Shown here one piece after another: positions 17,229-25,415 of a stretch of DNA of 64,000 nt. Positions within the stretch are counted from its first letter, which is position 1. Each line of letters opens with the position of its first letter. Source of the stretch: JAAYXE01 sp964391195 (lineage in GTDB: Bacteria > Chloroflexota > Anaerolineae > Anaerolineales > UBA4823); contig CAYMLG010000007.1 in the NCBI GenBank assembly GCA_964391195.1, forward strand, positions 1 to 64,000, given 5' to 3'. A program made the translations under genes and the position numbers. Below the pieces are notes generated by a model. The model ran no database searches and had not been told where the DNA came from. It was given only the letters and a program-made list of their open reading frames with translations.

Positions 17229-18863
17229 CTAGATTGAAAACGTCTGATTCAACAGCCCGGCCGCACAATCCATATCGGCCAGCAGACCGGCCTGGGCTGC
17301 GTAGATGGCCGGGAGCCCGAGCGCAGCCTGGAAATCGGGGTCCGTTTGCCCGGCGCCGACCGCCCACTGCAGGCCCTCTGCGGCCACTTTGAGCGCCGCC
17401 TGGCGGGCGTAGATGCGGGCCAGGGCCTGCCGGGCTTCCAGGTTCAGCGGGCTGGCTTCGGAGGGGAAGCTGGCAACGCGCTCCGAGAAGATGGCGGCCC
17501 CTTCCGCATGCGCGATCAACTCGCCCAGGCGGAAGAGCAGGTGCTGGCTGCGGGTCAGGCGATCCAGCCGGCTGCGCTCCAGGACGGCGGACAGGGCGCG
17601 CAGGCCCAGCGCGGCGACAGCCGCACCGTTTTCCGGCTGACCCGGCTGGAGCCGGTCTAGCCGTTCGGCCCAGTCCTGGTAGTAGGTCCCGCGAGTTTTG
17701 AGGTGCGCCTGCCAGCGGTCACGGGCGATGGTCCACTCCATGATTTCGGAGGTGCCTTCATAAATGGTGGTAATGCGCACATCGCGTTTAATCTTCTCCA
17801 CCAGGTATTCCCGGGTGTACCCATAGCCACCAAGGGCCTGGATCGCATCCTCCGCGGCGCGGTTGCCGGCCTCTGTAGCCAGATACTTGGCCACCGCGCC
17901 TTCGGTCGCCAGGCCTTCCTCGCCTTGATCCAGGCGTTCCGCCACCCATTCGATGTAGGCGCGGGCGGCTTCCAGGCGAGCGGCATTGGGGACGATGAGC
18001 TTGTGGGTATAGCCCTGCTTCTGGCTCAGTGGAGAGCCGGCCTGTACCCGCTGTTGGGAGTATTGGATGGCCCGGCGCAGCGCTTCCCACCCGGCGCCCA
18101 GGCCAAACGCTCCCACCATCAGGCGGGTGTAACCGAAGACCGCCTGGGCCTGAGCCATCCCCTGGCCTTCTACACCCCCCACCAACCTGTCCGCCGGGAC
18201 GAAAACTTCGTCCAGATACAGGGCGGCGGTATTGCTGAGGCGGATGCCGTGTTTGTCCTCGGGCTTTCCGGTGGAAAAGCCGGGGGTCCCTTGCTCGACG
18301 ATGAACCAGGATGGGCCGCCGGGCGCCAGGGCCAGGATCGAATACAGGTTGGCGATGCCCCCGTTGCTGATCCACTGTTTGCGCCCGCTGAGCCTGTACC
18401 CGCTGACCGCCCCGTTCTCGTACACGGGCTCAGCCCGGGTGGTAAGGGCGGCCAAATCGCTCCCGGCCTGGGGTTCTGTGGCCCCGTAGGCCATCAGGAG
18501 CGCCTCCTCGGCCACCTTCCCCATCCAGAACGCCTTCTGCTCCTCCGTGCCGCCGACTTTTACCGGGTCGCTTCCCAGGAAGGTCGCCAGCACTCCGGTG
18601 GCAACACCTAAATCGGCGGCGGCCATGATCTCGGAAATGCGGTACACATCATAGGCCCCGCCTCCCAGGCCGCCATACTCTTCGGGGATAAAGAGCAGGT
18701 GCAGGCCAATCTGATCCGGGTTGTACAGCTCCTGGAGCACCTCGTGGGGGAACTCATCTTTATCATCCAGCTCCAGGAGATATTCCGGCGTCAACCGGCG
18801 TTGGATGTACTTTTTTAAAGTCGATAGGATAAAGTCGCGCGTTTCCCGGTCCAATCCGGCCAT
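17229..18863 (-). CDS. Acyl-CoA dehydrogenase family protein
   Basis: This FAD-dependent acyl-CoA dehydrogenase homologue has about 544 residues. The ATG at 18863 follows GGAGG at 5 bases; a longer reading frame upstream lacks this. FAD/substrate-binding motifs are visible (YGATEPQAGSD near residue 130 and RKQWISNGG near 170), together with the C-terminal ALGGYGYTREYLVEKIKRD and TTIYEGTSEIMEWTIARD, which contain the family's Glu region. An extra helical extension of about 150 residues follows, as in very-long-chain-type members. The stop is 16 bases before the synthase ATG, so the two are cotranscribed. In this context the enzyme may introduce or remove a double bond during or after chain assembly, or tailor the starter unit. 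Direct evidence for the reaction direction is absent. Confidence 0.85.
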   Translation of the reverse strand: MAGLDRETRDFILSTLKKYIQRRLTPEYLLELDDKDEFPHEVLQELYNPDQIGLHLLFIPEEYGGLGGGAYDVYRISEIMAAADLGVATGVLATFLGSDPVKVGGTEEQKAFWMGKVAEEALLMAYGATEPQAGSDLAALTTRAEPVYENGAVSGYRLSGRKQWISNGGIANLYSILALAPGGPSWFIVEQGTPGFSTGKPEDKHGIRLSNTAALYLDEVFVPADRLVGGVEGQGMAQAQAVFGYTRLMVGAFGLGAGWEALRRAIQYSQQRVQAGSPLSQKQGYTHKLIVPNAARLEAARAYIEWVAERLDQGEEGLATEGAVAKYLATEAGNRAAEDAIQALGGYGYTREYLVEKIKRDVRITTIYEGTSEIMEWTIARDRWQAHLKTRGTYYQDWAERLDRLQPGQPENGAAVAALGLRALSAVLERSRLDRLTRSQHLLFRLGELIAHAEGAAIFSERVASFPSEASPLNLEARQALARIYARQAALKVAAEGLQWAVGAGQTDPDFQAALGLPAIYAAQAGLLADMDCAAGLLNQTFSI

Positions 18864-19258
18864 GGAAACCTCCAAATCAGTGGGATCCAAATTGGGAGCT
18901 CACTTGATGGGCAGCGACGGGGTAACAAGTCGTTTGACTTGTTGCGAAAGGAAATTAACTTATTCTGGATGGAGCAATCCAGATAAGCACCGTAATAAGG
19001 ACAGCTTGAAGAAAATGGTTGTTGCGATGAAAGAAGCTGCTATCCCGGCAGTGGCGGCGGGAAGAGCTGAGGGAGATCATGGGATGATCGCGTAGATAGA
19101 GTCTCTCCCGCCGGTTCAATCAGAACGTCGATTGTTTTGGTCCGTTACAACGACGGAGCGCCCAATTCTTAATTATTGTATAAACAGGGAGGGAGAGCTA
19201 CTGTTGGAGTTTGTTGGCTTTTGTTGAAGTCGCTTCAATGAAAAATTTCACAAATGGG
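18864..19258. other. Intergenic region upstream of the lipid operon
   Basis: No convincing gene is seen in these 395 bases. The part next to the dehydrogenase gene carries the 20-base dyad described separately and should hold the operon promoter. The distal part (about 19045-19115) can fold into a two-level stem: GGCGGGA near 19055 pairs with TCTCCCGCC near 19110, enclosing a GATCATGGGATGATC hairpin. This could be the terminator or 3' structure of the lytic transglycosylase gene. Confidence 0.5.
18924..18943. promoter_or_regulatory. Dyad-symmetric operator candidate of the lipid operon
   Basis: The perfect inverted repeat AACAAGTC - GTTT - GACTTGTT (8+4+8) lies about 60 bases upstream of the dehydrogenase ATG. 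Size and symmetry suit a TetR- or MarR-type dimeric regulator, families that commonly control fatty-acid operons. No regulator gene is adjacent. Confidence 0.5.
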
Positions 19259-19759
19259 TTATTGTTTACCGTATCGCTGGTAGAGAGCGATGACCGTGTC
19301 GGCGTAGTGATATCCCACATCGATCGGGCCATAATACTTGAGCGCCTCGCGCATATTTCCCCCGTGTTTATCGACCAGCGACTTGAGCATGCGAGTCCCA
19401 TAACGGATATTGAACTCGGGGTCGCGCAGCTCATGCATATAAGGACGGTCCTGAAAACAAGGTCCCTCCGGGCAAACGAATTTCTCGGCCAGCCCGTCGC
19501 GAGGCATGACCTGCATCAAACCCACAGCACCGCTGTGCGAGTAGGCGCGCGGATTCCCACCACTCTCCTGCCAGATAAGGGCGGCAATCAAATCTGGGGG
19601 CAGGCCCGTCTCCCGGGCGTTGGCGGTGATCAGCCCGCACCAGCGGAGCACCTCGCGGGGAAAGCGATCGCTGACCGCACACTCGCCTGTGTCGTTCCCG
19701 CCGGATGAGAGACCCGCACCGATCAGGGTGATGGTCGTCAACAGCAGGATGAAGGTCAT
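19259..19759 (-). CDS. Membrane-anchored lytic transglycosylase (SLT domain)
   Basis: This 166-residue protein is a peptidoglycan lytic transglycosylase of the soluble-lytic-transglycosylase type. The ATG at 19759 is chosen because GGAGAAGG sits about six bases upstream; a GTG at 19834 would add 25 residues but has no ribosome binding site. Residues 1-20 form a hydrophobic signal or anchor (TFILLLTTITLIGAGL). The catalytic Glu is in IWQESGG near residue 65, followed by SHSGAVGLMQVMP and the C-terminal YGTRMLKSLV with repeated Tyr, typical of SLT domains. Four Cys could form disulfides outside the membrane. It stands alone between the lipid operon and a divergently oriented unknown gene. Confidence 0.85.
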   Translation of the reverse strand: MTFILLLTTITLIGAGLSSGGNDTGECAVSDRFPREVLRWCGLITANARETGLPPDLIAALIWQESGGNPRAYSHSGAVGLMQVMPRDGLAEKFVCPEGPCFQDRPYMHELRDPEFNIRYGTRMLKSLVDKHGGNMREALKYYGPIDVGYHYADTVIALYQRYGKQ

Positions 19760-19965
19760 GATCACCTTCTCCAGGCACGAGGAGAGTGTGCCGCCATGCT
19801 CGGGCGGTTGGGATGATGGTTCTTCTCTTTTCACCGGTAGGTTCTTCGCTCCACCTGAATTATATAGGATTTTTGATATTATTCGGCTGTTTATTTTGCA
19901 AGTCTCATTCCAGCAAGACTGATCGGGCGGCGTATGAAGGCCTTCTACCGGAACGCCCCTCTGGT

Positions 19966-20030
19966 GGGGGAATCCCCTAATTTACTCAGGAATATCCCCT
20001 ATTGCCCTCGATGCGGTTCAGAAGTATAGT
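19966..20030 (+). promoter_or_regulatory. Promoter of shared architecture, copy A
   Basis: Two ATCCCCTA half-sites lie at 19972-19979 and 19994-20001, the second abutting a TTGCCC -35 (20002-20007). A 17-base spacer and TATAGT (20025-20030) follow. A GGGG-AAT-CCCC dyad covers the upstream half-site. The same layout, with the identical distance from the ATTG to the -10 box, occurs at 27549 and 48880. Copy A faces the gene at 20114. Confidence 0.65.
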
Positions 20031-20113
20031 TTTGATGTAGGAAAATAGAACATATGATCTATTTGTGGGCGATAAAAATGCCGGCAAATATACTTCGGAA
20101 AAGGAGTGATACG

Positions 20114-20557
20114 ATGAACGGTAACCGGAACGATCAGGAACACAATGGGGAGAACCAAAGGGCCGTGCGGAGAACAAACCTGCGCGACTCAAAGATGATG
20201 GCCCACCTGTTGGAGGCGCTGGAAAGAGGAGAGGATATCGGCCATTATGGACGTTTGACGTTCGCGATGGTGGCGCGCTTCTTCATGCCCGAAGACGAGC
20301 TGGTGCGTTTGCTTTCAAATCAGCCGGATATGGAAGAGCAGGAGGCGTGGGCGCTGGTGCTGCAGGTGAACGAGCGGGATTACAACCCGCCAAACCGCAA
20401 CCGGATCCTGGAATGGCAGGAGCAGCAGGATTTCATGATCTGTCCGGATCCCGACGACCCGCGCGGTTGTAACGTATACAGCGAGTTAGAATTTCCGGAG
20501 CGGATCTACGAGCAGATCGACGATTTCTGGATGGAACGGGCAGATACCCAGGATTGA
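20114..20557 (+). CDS. Hypothetical acidic protein
   Basis: I do not recognise this 147-residue protein. The ATG at 20114 follows AAGGAG with good spacing, so the longer frame from 20054 is not used. It is soluble, acidic and rich in Glu, Asp and Gln, with no signal peptide or membrane segment. The start is polar (MNGNRNDQEHNGEN). A helical stretch follows (MMAHLLEALERGEDIGHYGRL), then a region with RFFMPEDELVRLL. The C-terminal half contains two Cys (MICPDPDDPRGCN). The promoter upstream belongs to the three-copy family described here. The gene ends 11 bases from the convergent histidine-kinase gene. A small regulatory or adaptor protein is possible, without evidence. Confidence 0.75.
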   Translation: MNGNRNDQEHNGENQRAVRRTNLRDSKMMAHLLEALERGEDIGHYGRLTFAMVARFFMPEDELVRLLSNQPDMEEQEAWALVLQVNERDYNPPNRNRILEWQEQQDFMICPDPDDPRGCNVYSELEFPERIYEQIDDFWMERADTQD

Positions 20558-20568
20558 ACCGGCGCCAA

Positions 20569-22758
20569 TTAATTAGGCCGTATGGGGACTGATACTCGAA
20601 GCCTTGTACCTTCACCCGCGCGGGATTGGATCGAGATCTGCCCGCCGACCGCCTCGGTGCGCTCGCGTGCCCCTACCAGACCGAAGTGGCCGGCGCGCGC
20701 CGTTTCGATCCAATCCTCGGGCAGGTCGAAACCTTCGCCGTCATCCCGCACCTCCAGCCAGGCGGTTCCGTTTTCGATCTCGAACTGCACCTCCACGTTC
20801 CTGGCATTCGCATGGCGGAGCACGTTGTTCAGCGCTTCCTGGTAAATACGGAACAACGCCAGGCGGACATCCTCAGGGAGCTGCTTCCCGTCGTTGTACA
20901 GGTTCAGGATGAAGTTCAGGTCTGGGTTCTTCCTCTGAACGCTTTCGACATGGGAGCGGATTGCTTTCTCCAGCCCAAAGGGCGTGAGGGTTGGAGGCCG
21001 CAGCTCGCTGGAGAAGGCGCGCAGTTCGCGGATTTGCTTTTGGATGGCGGATTGTACGTTCAAGAGCTTCAGGTGAAGGTCCGTGTCCTGCACCTGGTCC
21101 AGGGCGCTGTTCAACATAAAGGTGATCCCGATCAGCTCCTGAAGCGGGCCATCGTGCAGCTCCTGGGCGATCATCAAGCGTTCTTTCTCGCGGTGTTCCA
21201 TGAGCCGTTTTTGGACTTCGATACGGGCCAGGTTGTTGCGCCGTTCCTCCTCTTCCAGCTTGCGGGAGGTAATGTCCTGGAATATGGCGATCGCCCCGCT
21301 GACCTCCCCTTCCTGGTCCAGGATCGGAGTGGTATTCATCAGCAGTTGGCGGCGCTGCCCATCGGGCCAGAGCACGCTCATTTCGATATTGGAATGTGTT
21401 TCGCCCATCCGGGCCGAGCGGATCAGGGGCAGATCTTCCGGATAGTAGATCTCTCCGCTGGCATGGTAGAACTTTATCCCATCGGCGGAACTTACCGGTT
21501 TGCCGATGGGGATTGGGCTGGCGAAAATGCGTTCGGCCGCCGGGTTGGTGAGAACGATCCGGCAGTCAGGGTCGGTAACGATAATCCCTTCCGGCGCGTT
21601 GGCGATGATGGTCTTCAAGCGAGCCTGCTCGTTGGCAATCTGGGCCAGCAGGCGTTCGCGCTCTTCCGCCGCCCGGCGCCTCTCCTGAAGCTCGAACTCC
21701 AGTCGCTCGTTGGCCTCTCGCAGCTCCGCGGTCCGCTCAGCCACCCGCTCTTCCAATTCAGCCTTTGCCTGGCGCAGGGCCGCGTTGGCCTCGCTCAACG
21801 CCTGTTCGGCCAGGTCTCGTTCGGTAATATCGAAGGCGGTCACCACCAGGGCGGGTTTTCCGTCATAATCGATCTGCCCGGCGGTGATATCTACCCAGCG
21901 CTCCTGCTTGTTTTTGGTCAGCAGTTTGAGCTCATAGCGGGTGGGGATCTGGGAGGCCAATTGATCGGCCCAGGGGTTTGACCACTGGTTGGCTACCCCC
22001 CGCTGCTTGAGGACGTCCTGGTAAGCGGGGTGGGCCAGCTCCCAAAAGTGCATGGAAGCCAGTTCCTCTTGTGAGTAACCGGTGATCAGCTTGGCTGCCG
22101 GGTTGGCATAGCTGATCTTAAAGTCCTGGACGATAAAGATGGCGGAAGAGGTGGTCTCGGCCAGTTTCCGGAAGCGAGCCTCGCTCTCGCTCAACGCCTC
22201 CTGGGCGCGTTTGCGCTCCGTGATTTCCGCCATCAACTCCTGGTTGGCGGCTGCCAACCGTTGGTTTGTCTGGTGCAGCTCTTCGGTGCGGGCCTGTACG
22301 CGCATCTCCAGCTCATCGCGCGCTTGCTGGAGGGCGGTGTTCGCTTCGCTGAGCGCCCGCTCGGCCTGCTTGCGTTCGAGCGCATAGCGGATTGTGCGCT
22401 CGAGCAGGGCCGGAGTGATCTCACCCTTCGACAGGTAGTCGGTGGCCCCGGCTTTCATCGCTTCGACATCCACCGCGTAGCTGCCCTGCCCGGTCATGAC
22501 GATAAAGGGGGCCTGGCAGCCTTCGGCCAGCGCCTCTTTCACCAGGGATAGCCCGTCGCGGGCGCCAAGGCGGTAATCCACCAGATACACATCGTGAATC
22601 TGGCGCCGGCAGAGATCCAAGGCTTCATCAAAAGTGGATACCCACTCGAGTTCGAACTGTCCCGGTTTCACTTCCGAAAGCAGATCTCGGGTCAGGATAT
22701 AGTCGTCTTCGTCATCCTCAATAAGTAGGATTCTCCAACGAGGGCTAACCAAAGCCAT
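20569..22758 (-). CDS. REC-PAS-PAS histidine kinase, NarX/HisKA_3 type
   Basis: This 729-residue soluble hybrid sensor has an N-terminal receiver (1-130; phospho-Asp in YLVDYRLG, Lys in DYLSKGE), a coiled coil, a PAS domain (about 195-320), a second coil, a second PAS (about 385-500) and a kinase core of the NarX class. The phospho-acceptor box is ERLMIAQELHDGPLQELIG with His near residue 535. The HATPase follows, with NNVLRHANA and DDGEGF. Kinases of this class usually partner LuxR/NarL-type regulators, none of which is adjacent. It is the last gene of a five-gene signalling array on the minus strand, 5 bases after the preceding kinase. No membrane segment is present, so input is cytoplasmic or by phosphotransfer to the receiver. 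Confidence 0.9.
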   Translation of the reverse strand: MALVSPRWRILLIEDDEDDYILTRDLLSEVKPGQFELEWVSTFDEALDLCRRQIHDVYLVDYRLGARDGLSLVKEALAEGCQAPFIVMTGQGSYAVDVEAMKAGATDYLSKGEITPALLERTIRYALERKQAERALSEANTALQQARDELEMRVQARTEELHQTNQRLAAANQELMAEITERKRAQEALSESEARFRKLAETTSSAIFIVQDFKISYANPAAKLITGYSQEELASMHFWELAHPAYQDVLKQRGVANQWSNPWADQLASQIPTRYELKLLTKNKQERWVDITAGQIDYDGKPALVVTAFDITERDLAEQALSEANAALRQAKAELEERVAERTAELREANERLEFELQERRRAAEERERLLAQIANEQARLKTIIANAPEGIIVTDPDCRIVLTNPAAERIFASPIPIGKPVSSADGIKFYHASGEIYYPEDLPLIRSARMGETHSNIEMSVLWPDGQRRQLLMNTTPILDQEGEVSGAIAIFQDITSRKLEEEERRNNLARIEVQKRLMEHREKERLMIAQELHDGPLQELIGITFMLNSALDQVQDTDLHLKLLNVQSAIQKQIRELRAFSSELRPPTLTPFGLEKAIRSHVESVQRKNPDLNFILNLYNDGKQLPEDVRLALFRIYQEALNNVLRHANARNVEVQFEIENGTAWLEVRDDGEGFDLPEDWIETARAGHFGLVGARERTEAVGGQISIQSRAGEGTRLRVSVPIRPN

Positions 22759-22763
22759 TCTCC

Positions 22764-24887
22764 TTATTGCGATGCCAGGGGCAGCCAGACCGTGAAAGTT
22801 GCTCCATGGTTCTTAACGCTTTCAACGGTGATCCGCCCTCCATGCTGGTTGATGATTTCAAAACAAATCGATAGGCCGAGGCCCAAGCCGTTCGGTTTGG
22901 TGGTAAAGAAAGGTTCGAATAAGCGGTCGATTTTCTCCTGATCGATCCCCGGTCCGGTATCTCGAATCGAGGTGCCAACCCATCTGCCTGCCTGATCCAG
23001 GCTGATCTCCAGGGAAAGTACGCCTCCGCCCGGCTGCATGGCTTCGATCCCGTTGGTGCAGATATTGAGAAAGACCTGTTTTAACTGGTCCTCGCTGCCC
23101 TGAACCAACAGCGGAGCGTCACCGGGGGTAAACTGCCAGGTCACCTTATTCTGGTTGAGCTGGGGCATGAGCAGTGCGTGGATCTGTTTCAGAATATGGC
23201 GCAGATCCAGCTCATAGTGAGGCGCCTGCAGGCCGGGCCGGTACAGCTCGCGAAGCTGCGTGACCAATTTCGAAAGCCGCTGTGTCTCGGAATAGGCCAT
23301 CTGCAGGAACTCCTGCGTTGGCGAATCGGGCGGAATCTCTTGCTGGGTGAGGTACAGGCAGTTTTTAATCGTTTGGAGCGGATTGTTTAGCTCATGAGCA
23401 ACCGAACCGACCATCCGGCCCATTGCGGCGAATTTTTCGGCCCGGATGAGTTGGTCGCGCATCGCCTGTTCTTTGTTGAGGGCGCTTTCGATCTCTTTAT
23501 ACAGGTTAGCGTTATGGATGGCCACCGCGGCATGGGCGGCAAAGGCGGTCAACCGGCCGGGAATCTCTTCGCCGAAGAAGTTCGGCACCGGGCTCATGAT
23601 GGCGAGGAAACCGATGATCTCCCCGTCGACCTGCAGGGGGATCGCAGCGTAAGAATGAACCCAGCCGAGGCCTGGGATTCCGCGCCATATGGGATCGCTG
23701 CTGGTATCCATGCCCAACACCGGGCGTAAATCCACGCACATTTGCTTGATGGGTGGGAGAACATCGACCGGAAAAGTGACTCCCAGGGTTCGCCAGGACT
23801 CGGGGTGGTCTTCAAAACCCCGGTGGCGGACGGTTCTGACCATCCCATCCTCGATGAGCATCACGGCGATGGCGCAGGAAGAGATCACGGTTTGGGTCTG
23901 GGCCAGAATGTGATCCAGCACATCATCCAGATTCAGGCTGGTATTCAGAGCGATCGTAGTCTGCACCAGGGCTTCCGCCAGTTGGCGCTGGATCCGTTCG
24001 GCGGTGCTCACTTCCAGCAGTTCCTGGTTATTCCGCTCCAGCTCGGCTTCGACTTTCTTCCGGGCGGTGATATCGATTGCCACTTTCAGGATCAACTGCG
24101 AGCCATCGATATCGGCGAAGGGGTAATCGTACATCTGGTAGCTGCGATCGTCGGGGAGGGTTACTTCCCATTCGATCGAACGGCGGTCTTTCCAGACTCC
24201 CAGCGTGGGGCATTCGGGGCAAGCCTCGCTTAGCTGGAAGAAGGCTTCGAAGCATCTGCGACCGCACAGATCGCCAAAACGGGAGCGGGCCTGGCGGTTG
24301 GCAAAACGGATGATATGATCCATCCCCTGAAGGTAGACGAAGGCGGGCAGCTCATCCAGCAGGGCGAACAGGCGCCGCCGTTCGACGTCGATGGCAGCGT
24401 TAGCTTCAGCCAACTGCTCATTGGCCAGGCGCAGTTCTTCGGTGCGAGCCTGAACCCGGGCTTCGAGCCCTTCTTGGGCCCGGATCAGGGCCATTTTGGC
24501 CTGGTGGCGCTCGATGGTGTAGCGGATCGTGCGCTCCAGCAGCGGGGCTGATACTTCGTCCTTGGCCAGGTAATCGGTCGCCCCGGCTCTCATCGCCTCT
24601 AGATCGACGGAGTAACTGCCCTGGCCGGTTAGCAAGATCATCGGGGCGCTGCAACCCCTGGCCTGCGCCTCACGGATTAAATCCAGCCCATTGCGCATCC
24701 CCAACCTGTAATCCACCAGAGCGGCATCTGGCTCATCTTCCAACAGCGCGGCCAGCCCGGAATCATAATCCGGCTTCCAATCCAGCTCGAACTGGCTGCC
24801 GCGCGCCTCGGCGAGGAGCAGGCGGGTGAGAAGATAGTCGTCTTCGTCATCCTCAATGAGTAGAATTTTCCAGGGCCGATTGTCCAT
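22764..24887 (-). CDS. REC-PAS-GAF histidine kinase (HisKA type)
   Basis: This 707-residue soluble hybrid kinase has an N-terminal receiver (1-125; ALVDYRLG and YLAKDE), a coiled coil, a PAS domain (about 190-290) with several Cys (GDLCGRRC; EACPECPT), a GAF domain (about 320-460), and HisKA plus HATPase modules. The phospho-acceptor box is GSVAHELNNPLQTIKN with His near residue 498. ATP-binding motifs include NICTNGIEAM, DTGPGID and GLGLGLSI. The Cys cluster in the PAS domain could bind a metal or sense redox state. It lies between a single-domain response regulator and the NarX-like kinase. It differs from its downstream neighbour in kinase class although the N-terminal receivers are related. 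Confidence 0.9.
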   Translation of the reverse strand: MDNRPWKILLIEDDEDDYLLTRLLLAEARGSQFELDWKPDYDSGLAALLEDEPDAALVDYRLGMRNGLDLIREAQARGCSAPMILLTGQGSYSVDLEAMRAGATDYLAKDEVSAPLLERTIRYTIERHQAKMALIRAQEGLEARVQARTEELRLANEQLAEANAAIDVERRRLFALLDELPAFVYLQGMDHIIRFANRQARSRFGDLCGRRCFEAFFQLSEACPECPTLGVWKDRRSIEWEVTLPDDRSYQMYDYPFADIDGSQLILKVAIDITARKKVEAELERNNQELLEVSTAERIQRQLAEALVQTTIALNTSLNLDDVLDHILAQTQTVISSCAIAVMLIEDGMVRTVRHRGFEDHPESWRTLGVTFPVDVLPPIKQMCVDLRPVLGMDTSSDPIWRGIPGLGWVHSYAAIPLQVDGEIIGFLAIMSPVPNFFGEEIPGRLTAFAAHAAVAIHNANLYKEIESALNKEQAMRDQLIRAEKFAAMGRMVGSVAHELNNPLQTIKNCLYLTQQEIPPDSPTQEFLQMAYSETQRLSKLVTQLRELYRPGLQAPHYELDLRHILKQIHALLMPQLNQNKVTWQFTPGDAPLLVQGSEDQLKQVFLNICTNGIEAMQPGGGVLSLEISLDQAGRWVGTSIRDTGPGIDQEKIDRLFEPFFTTKPNGLGLGLSICFEIINQHGGRITVESVKNHGATFTVWLPLASQ

Positions 24888-24902
24888 ATCTCGCCTTTGC
24901 AG

Positions 24903-25358
24903 TTAGCAAACCGGCGGAAGCTCTACGATTTCAAACCAGTAAGTCCCCAGGACTTTCATCACTTCCACCAGGTGATCGAAGCGCACAGGTTTGGTCACGT
25001 ACCCGCTGACGCCGAGATCATAAGAGCGGAGGATGTCTTCCTCTGCCTTGGAGGTGGTCAGAATGACCACCGGAATCAAGCGCAAATCGGGGTCTGTCTT
25101 GATCTCCTTCAAGGCTTCACGGCCATCCTTGCGAGGCATATTCAAGTCGAGCAAAATCAAACCTGGCCGCGGGGCTGCATGTGGTTCGCTGTACTTGTCG
25201 CGATGGTGCAGGTAATTTAACAGGTGTTCGCCGTCTTCAACGAAGTGCAAATCGTTGACGATCAGGGCCTCATTCAGGGCATCCTGGATCAACAGGCGAT
25301 CGTCCGGGTCATCTTCCGCCACCAGGATGGTGATTGGTCTACCGGGTCTTCTGGCCAT
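24903..25358 (-). CDS. Single-domain response regulator (Rcp1-like)
   Basis: This 151-residue CheY-like receiver has no output domain. Acidic pocket EDDPDD, phospho-Asp in LLDLNMPRKDG near residue 69, Thr in ILTTSKAEED and Lys in YVTKPV are all present. The long alpha4 region and the C-terminal YWFEIVELP extension are typical of Rcp1-type regulators that partner phytochrome or PAS kinases. It is closely similar to the regulator at 26971-27423, so the two are paralogues bracketing the diguanylate cyclase. It probably shuttles phosphate between the kinases in this array. Confidence 0.92.
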   Translation of the reverse strand: MARRPGRPITILVAEDDPDDRLLIQDALNEALIVNDLHFVEDGEHLLNYLHHRDKYSEPHAAPRPGLILLDLNMPRKDGREALKEIKTDPDLRLIPVVILTTSKAEEDILRSYDLGVSGYVTKPVRFDHLVEVMKVLGTYWFEIVELPPVC

Positions 25359-25415
25359 GCACTCTCTCCGGTGATGCTATTTCGTACGAATGACAATCAT
25401 GGTCGGGGTACTCGT

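Noticed and set aside
18721..19095. Plus-strand ORF overlapping the dehydrogenase gene start
   Set aside because: It lies mostly antisense to a well-supported gene and shows no recognisable motif.
19259..19834. GTG start for the lytic transglycosylase at 19834
   Set aside because: It adds a polar 25-residue stretch ahead of the signal and has no ribosome binding site, while ATG 19759 has GGAGAAGG.
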